A DNA stretch of 64,000 nt from JAUZOB01 sp963692465 (GTDB lineage: Bacteria; Bacteroidota; Bacteroidia; Bacteroidales; Prolixibacteraceae): the NCBI GenBank assembly GCA_963692465.1, contig OY829943.1, positions 930,001-994,000 of the forward strand, given 5' to 3'. Of the stretch, positions 57,833 through 64,000 are shown piece after piece. The notes under the pieces are model-generated. The model had not been told where the DNA came from. It made no database searches and was given only the letters and a program-made list of their open reading frames with translations. Numbering within the stretch: the stretch's first letter is position 1; the number at the start of each line of letters is the position of its first letter. The position numbers and the translations under genes are program-made.

Positions 57833-58360
57833 ATGTCAAAAGATAAAGGATATATCCACTTATATACCGGAAACGGAAAAGGGAAAACAACTGCAGCTTT
57901 CGGACTTACACTCAGAGCCGTAGGCGCCGGTAAGAAAGTTTACTTCGCCCAGTTTGTAAAAGGCAAAATCTATTCAGAGATCGATGCGGTTCACCAATAC
58001 TTACCCATGGTTACAGTCAAACAGTACGGACGAGGATGTTTCATCTATACAGAGCCCACACAGGCAGATATTGATGCAGCACGAAACGGATTGAATGAAA
58101 TAAATGAGATCATTCAGTCGGGAGAATATGACATTGTGGTACTGGATGAGGCATGTATCGCCATCCATTTTAATCTTTTTACCGTCGGCGAACTCATTGG
58201 CGTACTAAAATCGAAACCCGAATCAACGGAGATTATCATTACCGGGCGTTACGCCCCCCTGGAACTGATTGACTATGCGGATCTGGTTACTGAGATGAAA
58301 GAGATCAAACATTACTATAACACGCAAGGAGTGCAGGCTCGTAAAGGAATAGAATGCTGA
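57833..58360 (+). CDS. cobO: cob(I)yrinic acid a,c-diamide adenosyltransferase
   Basis: A 175-residue cytoplasmic enzyme of the CobA/CobO/BtuR type that transfers the adenosyl group of ATP to reduced corrinoids. The P-loop GNGKGKTTAAFG is at about 14-25; VKQYGRGCFIYT and VVLDEACIAIHFNLF (about 102-116, Walker B) follow; the C-terminus TEMKEIKHYYNTQGVQARKGIEC is typical. It stands alone, with its own promoter, and no other cobalamin gene is seen in the window, so it may serve salvage rather than de novo synthesis. Confidence 0.95.
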   Translation: MSKDKGYIHLYTGNGKGKTTAAFGLTLRAVGAGKKVYFAQFVKGKIYSEIDAVHQYLPMVTVKQYGRGCFIYTEPTQADIDAARNGLNEINEIIQSGEYDIVVLDEACIAIHFNLFTVGELIGVLKSKPESTEIIITGRYAPLELIDYADLVTEMKEIKHYYNTQGVQARKGIEC

Positions 58361-58512
58361 TCTTCTTGCATCCTTTTAACGCAAATTCGCAAGGTTAATA
58401 GTTCTGTTTTAAGATAAGCTCTCAGAATAAAGGCGAGTCGATCCCCCCTTCGTCTATTACAAGATCAAGTAAGTTTCAATTAAACAAAAAAAGAGAACCA
58501 ATAATCTTTAAA

Positions 58513-59811
58513 CTATTTTATCTGAAACAACTTTCCTTCACCGGGCAAAAACGCTTCTGATAACGCTCCCGTTTTTGCTTCAAAATTAGTCTTTACATTT
58601 TTCCCATTTTCTTTAGAGACTTCAGAGATCTGCTTTACGGAAGGAGCTATTCGAAAAGTTATTCTTTGAGATTGAGTCAAGGATTTATTTACAACCATGA
58701 CATATTCTTCATTCGATTTCACTCCTTTTAAATGGGAAACGATCAATTCATCGGAACGATTCTCCGGCTGCCAGAAGAAAGTATCGGGAATACGTGCAGC
58801 CCCCTCAGGAATCTTTGATCCGGAATGATAGACTTCAATGGCATCAAGTTTTATTAAACGTTTCCCCAATTGTTGCATCTCTCCGTTTATCTTTTTAAAC
58901 GGTTCATATAAATCAGTTTCATTTCCTTTTTCATCAACAATTGAAGTCGTAATTTTATTTTCCTCAGCAGCAAAAGACCAATAAGTAAACCAAACAACAC
59001 TCTTAATGCCATAAGCCAGATTAATAAAAGCATTGTACTCTAACTCCGTTGCATTTGGCCGCCGATAATTATCTTTAACTCCAATAGCTTGTAAATAGGA
59101 AGCAGTGCGAATTCCGTTATTAAGTCCGGCCCGTCTTATTATATCAAGATTTTTAAAATAAGACTCTCTGAAAGTTCCATTTTCTAAAAACGGATAGTTT
59201 TCAAACGACAAATATTGGATATTCTCTTTCCCTGCTTTTTCAATCCATTTATTAACATAGTCCGATTCATAGTTCGGCACGAACCATTCCGAGGATAGAT
59301 TGACATAGGTAATTTTGTTTTTATCTAACTTAAGAATTTCTCTACAAACTTTTGCAATAACATCAAAAGCTTTAGGCCCTATTTGATTAGCCACATCGTA
59401 ACCCATAACGGAGCCTATCTTTCGATAATCCCGAACCATTGACGTGATACCGGACAACGATTCTTTTACCCGAGAATCGGCAATTAAAACTTTCAAATCG
59501 TATTTTTTTGCAAGTTGGAGCATCTTATAACTACGCCCTGGAATTTGCAAGGAAGAGTTATTCGTCTGAATATAATCGACATGAGCATCACGAATCCGTT
59601 TATACTGTTCATCATTCGTTTGTTCCCAGCTCGGAGGAGAAAATATTCCTATCAGAAATTTATTTATTGATTGATATTTCGCAGAGACCTGCTTTGGGGA
59701 AGAAACACTATCTGTTTTAACATTGGTATCTGCATAACAAGAACTCAACGACAACAAAAAAATGCCCTGTAAAATCAGGCAAATCATTAATCCATATTTT
59801 CTTAAACACAT
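58513..59811 (-). CDS. TIM-barrel-like glycosidase-like lipoprotein, family not recognised
   Basis: A 432-residue lipoprotein: the hydrophobic signal ends LLSLSSC. The mature protein reads like a glycoside-hydrolase TIM barrel: FLIGIFSPPSWEQTNDEQYKRIRDAHVDYIQTN (strand and helix 1), DLKVLIADSR, VMGYDVANQIGPKAF, YLSFENYPFLENGTFR (an exposed Glu-Asn-Tyr), and YGIKSVVWFTYWSFA (strand 7-8). A short beta-sandwich follows (about 340-432). I cannot assign a CAZy family or confirm a catalytic pair: candidate acids are Glu in SFENYPF and Asp in GYDVANQ. It is the last gene of a minus-strand group with two pectin-related enzymes upstream, which suggests a role on rhamnogalacturonan, by position only. 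Confidence 0.6.
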   Translation of the reverse strand: MCLRKYGLMICLILQGIFLLSLSSCYADTNVKTDSVSSPKQVSAKYQSINKFLIGIFSPPSWEQTNDEQYKRIRDAHVDYIQTNNSSLQIPGRSYKMLQLAKKYDLKVLIADSRVKESLSGITSMVRDYRKIGSVMGYDVANQIGPKAFDVIAKVCREILKLDKNKITYVNLSSEWFVPNYESDYVNKWIEKAGKENIQYLSFENYPFLENGTFRESYFKNLDIIRRAGLNNGIRTASYLQAIGVKDNYRRPNATELEYNAFINLAYGIKSVVWFTYWSFAAEENKITTSIVDEKGNETDLYEPFKKINGEMQQLGKRLIKLDAIEVYHSGSKIPEGAARIPDTFFWQPENRSDELIVSHLKGVKSNEEYVMVVNKSLTQSQRITFRIAPSVKQISEVSKENGKNVKTNFEAKTGALSEAFLPGEGKLFQIK

Positions 59812-59971
59812 CTCAATATCAATTTAATTTAGGTTGTTCATTATCTTAATTTCAAAATGTATGTTTTTAGTTAAAAACCTTTCAAATATGCAAATCTGAT
59901 TCTTTTTTTAAAAGCTTCCATACAATTTTTTTATAGAGTTGAAATAGTCGGTCCAAGTTTACTCTGGTTTG

Positions 59972-62182
59972 TTATTTTAATCCTTTTGAGAGATAAACGT
60001 CCAGTTCAAAAATCGACCAATGATAAGTCGGGTCAGTCCCCATTTGCGTTATTCTTATATAACGGGCTCTTTCTCTCGGGAAAGTAATTGTCGTGATTCC
60101 CAATTGTCCGGATCCGACCGCAACAGGAACGCCCCAGTTAACCCCATCGTTAGAAACAGAAACAGCATATTTCCCCGGAGAATCCCACAAAGCCCAGGTA
60201 TTATCAAGGACTATCTTATTAAAATTCTGCCGTTCTCTCATATCTACCTGAAACCATTGTCCTGGATATTGTGTTTTGGTCATATCCCGCCAACCGGTCC
60301 AATGGTCTCCATCAATTGCATTTGAGGCATTCGTTGACATTTTCACTTCATTGTTCGCAACAAACAAACTGTCTTTCACCGAAGCCGTTGCAATCCATTG
60401 CCGCTTATTCAGTCTGATATCATGAGAAGGAGCCAGCGGTAACGGTTTGGGTGAATTGACAGGAAGCACTCCTCTCCCTTTAAAATGCCAGTTACCGGCA
60501 ATTGTCCTGAATTTGATATATTCAGTATCTTCTCCTTCCCAGGAAATGCCTTTTACTCCTCCCCGATAAACTCCATTCCAAATTGTTCTTCCATTTACCT
60601 GTATGGTTTCTATTTTTGAGAAAGATCCTTTAGGAATCCCTACGATCGTTTGGGTTGTTGCCGGAGAGCATACATTCAATATGTATTCCGTTGCGTTCTT
60701 ATTTAGTCCGACCCGGATATTACCTTTTACGGTAGGAACAACCACCTTAATCTTATTTAAGAAAGCCTCCCTAGGAAAGACATGAAAAGTTTTCCATCCC
60801 GCCTCTTCGGGTGCAACACCGGTAATGGTCTGTGAAAGATTTAAAATAGGAGGATTCCAACCATGGTTAAGTGTTGAACCCGGATCAAAAGTATTGATCC
60901 ACAATCGATCGTAATGTTCCCAAAGAGTTGTAAAACTACAAGGTATCATTGTTTTATATCGATTATACATTCGCAGCAAGGCATATTCCTGCTTTCCCAT
61001 TTTACAAAGAGCTTCAAAAACCCAACGATCAAAAAAATTACTGGAATAGTTTTTTTGAGTTAGAACATGGTCATAAATCGCCGGCCATTTTGTACTATCG
61101 GCAAGTCCGGCGTTTACTGCCATTGCATTTGCCCGGTCATCGGGAGTTGCCACATCTTCTGATCTATAATAACTACCTTTCCAATAATCCCGATCAAACG
61201 TGTTTTTTATGCTATCAAGTCTTGCGTCGATTGCCGGGACATCACTTTCATGTCCTGTCAGTAACGCCATTTTTTTCAAGGACTTCAAATCGGTATACAT
61301 GAAACATTTCTCAATAATAGCATTATCCGTGATATTTTTCCCCCAATCAAACCATTGCCTACGATTACCGGATTTATAATCAGAAAGCAAAAAGTTTTTA
61401 GTCTGTTCATAAACAGAACGGATTGAATTGAGATCGCCGGTTTGCATGTAATAAAACCAAAGACCGTATTTCCCAAGAAACTCCAACTGCTGCCCCGGGT
61501 AGAACCCTTTCTGAAGAGGTTTTAATACCAACTTTTTACACAAAGCATGGGATCGGGTATCAAAAGCATAAAAGCACTGTCCCAGGTCAGGAGTACCGTC
61601 GCCCCAAAACTCATCCCTCTGCCGGTCAGGACAATCAAAAAAATGATCCCTCAGGCAGAGATAAGCAGTACGGGCTGCTTTTTTCCAAAGAATATTATAA
61701 TCATTGTCATTGCATTCAAAAGATCCGGCAAATTCTGTATCAAATCCGGTTTTCCTGTATTGTACAGACGTTACGGTTACACCCGCAGGAATCGTATAAA
61801 TCACCCCTTCTCCACTTATCCAATTATTCGCTTCAAAGATTTGATGCCCTGTTTTTGTCGTATAAATTTCCGTTTTTACCTTATTAACAACCAAAGGGTT
61901 CGTTGAATTAACACGAACGACTTCCCCCTTTGGTCCTACCAGACTTATCCAAGGTTGAAACTGACAATTATAAGGTAACTCACAAGTCAGTTTCCATGGA
62001 GAATTTTCAGAATGAGGTAATTTTTGAGACAAACGAATATATTTCTTCAGTCCGTAATCTTTTATCATCACAGAACTACTCTGTGCGTCTTCTTTGGGGG
62101 ATTCAATCATCGAATACCCCTGAAAAGAAACAAAAAACATGATAGTCAATAAGAATAGACCTTTTTCTAAATTCATCATCAA
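59972..62182 (-). CDS. rhamnosidase-like six-hairpin glycosidase with C-terminal F5/8 type C domain
   Basis: A 736-residue exported protein (signal MNLEKGLFLLTIMFFVSFQGYS). After a beta domain (about 35-160) comes an (alpha/alpha)6 domain with DHFFDCPDRQRDEFWGDGTPDLGQ, the counterpart of the GH78 DCP-R-RDE-W-GD segment, and CSFTTLWEHYDRLWINTFDPGSTLNHGWN (near 420), counterpart of the base motif. A beta domain with VKGNIRVGLNKNATEY follows, then a 150-residue F5/8 type C (discoidin) domain ending YIRITQMGTDPTYHWSIFELDVYLSKG, which would bind carbohydrate. It lacks the long N-terminal modules of classical GH78 enzymes. I read it as a rhamnosidase-like exo-enzyme on rhamnogalacturonan; activity is inferred. 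Confidence 0.8.
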   Translation of the reverse strand: MMMNLEKGLFLLTIMFFVSFQGYSMIESPKEDAQSSSVMIKDYGLKKYIRLSQKLPHSENSPWKLTCELPYNCQFQPWISLVGPKGEVVRVNSTNPLVVNKVKTEIYTTKTGHQIFEANNWISGEGVIYTIPAGVTVTSVQYRKTGFDTEFAGSFECNDNDYNILWKKAARTAYLCLRDHFFDCPDRQRDEFWGDGTPDLGQCFYAFDTRSHALCKKLVLKPLQKGFYPGQQLEFLGKYGLWFYYMQTGDLNSIRSVYEQTKNFLLSDYKSGNRRQWFDWGKNITDNAIIEKCFMYTDLKSLKKMALLTGHESDVPAIDARLDSIKNTFDRDYWKGSYYRSEDVATPDDRANAMAVNAGLADSTKWPAIYDHVLTQKNYSSNFFDRWVFEALCKMGKQEYALLRMYNRYKTMIPCSFTTLWEHYDRLWINTFDPGSTLNHGWNPPILNLSQTITGVAPEEAGWKTFHVFPREAFLNKIKVVVPTVKGNIRVGLNKNATEYILNVCSPATTQTIVGIPKGSFSKIETIQVNGRTIWNGVYRGGVKGISWEGEDTEYIKFRTIAGNWHFKGRGVLPVNSPKPLPLAPSHDIRLNKRQWIATASVKDSLFVANNEVKMSTNASNAIDGDHWTGWRDMTKTQYPGQWFQVDMRERQNFNKIVLDNTWALWDSPGKYAVSVSNDGVNWGVPVAVGSGQLGITTITFPRERARYIRITQMGTDPTYHWSIFELDVYLSKGLK

Positions 62183-62355
62183 TTATTCTTTGTGAAAACC
62201 CTGGTATTACAATCTCTATATTATTTTAATTGCATTTAAATATACGACTTCTTCTATTTCCTGCAAATAAACAAAATGAGCATCTATTTACACTAAATGA
62301 TTCATTGAAGTCATAAGATTTCAAAAAGATTAAGTTGTTTTGCTTTTTATTGAAA

Positions 62356-64000
62356 CTATTTGATTTCTACAAGAAGGGGCGATTTTGTCCATTGAGCAAA
62401 ATTCTTTAGGTAGGACTCCCAAGCTTCAGGAGTTTGAAATGCTCCATTTCGATTCCATCCTGCGCCGGAATAATAAACCATCGACTTGTGACCATTGATA
62501 AGCATTTGAATCGTTCCGACATGTCCATCAATAAAACCCATTTGCAATTTCGATTCCGGATTTATAATACCCAGACAAATTACTCCATCTTTGGTCTCTG
62601 GTTCCCAATAAGAAACCAATCCATCCAGCTCACTAAAAAGGATTCGTCCGCCCGTCCCTCTCTTTACAATTCCGGTTGCAACAGAAAGGCTGTTCCCTTT
62701 AAAAGTCCAGGTCAACTCATTCCGGTTCAGAAACGACCCCGTGTCCAAAGAGATTTTTTTAGTCACCGACACTTGATACCCATCCACATTCCAGGGAGCA
62801 TATTCCAACAAAAACTCTATTCGAATCGGTCCGTTAGCTAATATTTTATATCGGGTATAATTTTTTGACGGGTATAGTTTGCCATTTACCACAGGAGCTG
62901 CACTCCCAGCCCCCAAAGTCGGACCAATCCTGTAACAGTCCATCCCTTCGCCGTGATCTACATGGTAGTCATTTTGTTTGTACCATTTATCTATCACTAA
63001 ATTAGAAGTTCGTTTTGCCCAAACATCTACACCACTGCTTATCTCCCCGGTTGCCTGAAGCGCAGGTCCGTAAACCCTAAATGCAATACGATTATTTTCC
63101 CACGCAAAATCATCCTTTCGTTCAGGAACAAAACGGCCATAAGCATTGGAAGGATAAATACCGGAAGTTCCGCTCACCACTTCATAAAGTCCCTTCGTTC
63201 CTGCTTTCATGTCTGTTTGGAAGATTAGCTTAACGGGTTCGCCTCTTCCGTTTCGAATGATCTGTGAGGTTACTTCCTTATGGGCTAATACATTATTCAC
63301 AACCACATTTCCTTCTTTAGCTGAAGGGATTCTTTTATCGACATCGAACCACGGCAATTCAACAGTTTCCGAGGCACGATCAATATTCAGTGTATTTTTC
63401 AGCGTTATATTCAAAGCCTTCTCACTCTGAGCCAGTTTAATCATTTCACTCCCTGCTAACAGAAAAGCACCGGCCCCATAAGCTGCATTGTGTTCAAATT
63501 TCACAGCATCCGGACTGTCTCCGATTCGTTGCACATAGCCAATCATGCCATTAGGGTGAATTGAATGCATGAGAGCCAGCCATGCTTTATAAACAATCGG
63601 ACAATATTTCTCACGCGACAGATAACCATTATTAATTCCCCAGGCTAAAGCATAACAAAAGAAGCCTGTTCCGCTGGTTTCTTTTGCAGGATAAGAATCA
63701 GGATCAAGCAGACTAGCTCTCCAATAACCATCATCAGGCTGAAGAGAAGCAATTCTCTCGGCCATCTCACGATAAAGTTGCACATAACGCGATCTGTCGG
63801 GATAATTTTTAGGCATTACCGTCAATATTCGAACCAGTCCTCCCATAACCCAACCATTACCACGACTCCAATAGACGTTCTTTCCATTCGCTTCTCTCTT
63901 TTTGAAGAAGCGGGAATCACGATAAAACAAATGATCTTCTTTATTGTATAAATAATTCGCTGTTTTCCACCACAGGTGATCCATGCCATTGAGATACTTC
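62356..64000 (-). CDS. GH105/GH88 unsaturated rhamnogalacturonyl hydrolase fused to DUF4861 (5' end outside window)
   Basis: At least 548 codons, open to base 64000, so the N-terminus is missing. Residues up to about 200 of the visible part are the C-terminal half of a GH88/GH105 (alpha/alpha)6 domain: KNVYWSRGNGWVMGGLVRIL, QPDDGYWRASLLDP, KETSGTGFFCYALAWGINNG, HPNGMIGYVQRIGDSP and AYGAGAFLLAGSEM. From about 220 on, ELPWFDVDKRIPS to the end is a DUF4861 domain, with HGEGMDCYRIGPTLGAGSAAPVVNGKLYP and GGRILFSELDGLVSYWEPETKDG. GH105 enzymes remove the unsaturated uronic acid left by pectate and rhamnogalacturonan lyases. Fusion of the two modules, often separate, is noteworthy. Confidence 0.88.
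   Translation of the reverse strand, partial: KYLNGMDHLWWKTANYLYNKEDHLFYRDSRFFKKREANGKNVYWSRGNGWVMGGLVRILTVMPKNYPDRSRYVQLYREMAERIASLQPDDGYWRASLLDPDSYPAKETSGTGFFCYALAWGINNGYLSREKYCPIVYKAWLALMHSIHPNGMIGYVQRIGDSPDAVKFEHNAAYGAGAFLLAGSEMIKLAQSEKALNITLKNTLNIDRASETVELPWFDVDKRIPSAKEGNVVVNNVLAHKEVTSQIIRNGRGEPVKLIFQTDMKAGTKGLYEVVSGTSGIYPSNAYGRFVPERKDDFAWENNRIAFRVYGPALQATGEISSGVDVWAKRTSNLVIDKWYKQNDYHVDHGEGMDCYRIGPTLGAGSAAPVVNGKLYPSKNYTRYKILANGPIRIEFLLEYAPWNVDGYQVSVTKKISLDTGSFLNRNELTWTFKGNSLSVATGIVKRGTGGRILFSELDGLVSYWEPETKDGVICLGIINPESKLQMGFIDGHVGTIQMLINGHKSMVYYSGAGWNRNGAFQTPEAWESYLKNFAQWTKSPLLVEIK

Overview
The window comes from a member of the Bacteroidota, most likely order Bacteroidales. Evidence is the three SusC/SusD outer-membrane pairs, two ECF-sigma/FecR switches, many lipoproteins, the Bacteroidales-type 16S/23S sequence, and promoters that fit the Bacteroidetes consensus (TTG or TTTG, about 19 bp, TAnnTTTG). 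A flavodiiron protein suggests an anaerobe or microaerobe. I cannot name the species from sequence reading alone.

Layout. (1) 1-10829, minus strand: polysaccharide utilisation locus (PUL) A, in transcription order ECF sigma, FecR anti-sigma, SusC, SusD, two surface lipoproteins (DUF4959/5126/5000 type and DUF4998 type) and a DUF4434-type glycosidase-like protein cut by the left edge. (2) 10830-17844: sugar-phosphate genes araA (minus), gnd (plus), a cold-shock gene, a possible 41-codon ORF followed by a strong terminator, and tkt. (3) 18040-28804, plus strand: PUL B, ECF sigma, FecR, SusC, SusD, DUF3823 lipoprotein, then a GH78 alpha-L-rhamnosidase under its own promoter. (4) 29003-36685: ung, a flavodiiron protein, mltG, murB, a GH92 mannosidase and a solitary lutA-like gene. 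(5) 36936-42800, minus strand: a complete rRNA operon (16S, tRNA-Ile, tRNA-Ala, 23S, 5S, terminator) with three tandem promoters. (6) 43081-47449: nfo and a second GH78 rhamnosidase. (7) 47899-54500, minus strand: locus C, SusC, SusD, and a protein fusing a glycerophosphodiesterase/PI-PLC-like domain to an alkaline phosphatase. (8) 54836-58360: two MFS exporters and cobO. (9) 58513-64000, minus strand: the end of a probable rhamnogalacturonan locus with GH105-DUF4861, a rhamnosidase-like six-hairpin enzyme with an F5/8C domain, and an unassigned TIM-barrel-like lipoprotein.

How it works together. The carbohydrate genes point to plant cell-wall pectin and arabinan side chains: rhamnosidases, unsaturated rhamnogalacturonyl hydrolase and arabinose isomerase feeding the non-oxidative pentose phosphate pathway (tkt, with gnd nearby). 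Locus C looks different: it has the machinery to bind and import something but its enzyme cleaves phosphodiesters and phosphomonoesters, so I infer a phosphate-ester or phosphorylated-glycan utilisation locus.

The most unusual observations are this fused phosphodiesterase-phosphatase in a SusCD locus, a two-copy intergenic element with 11-bp tandem repeats, a 48-nt tRNA-like remnant (acceptor plus T-arm) in the 16S-23S spacer, and the triple rRNA promoter array.
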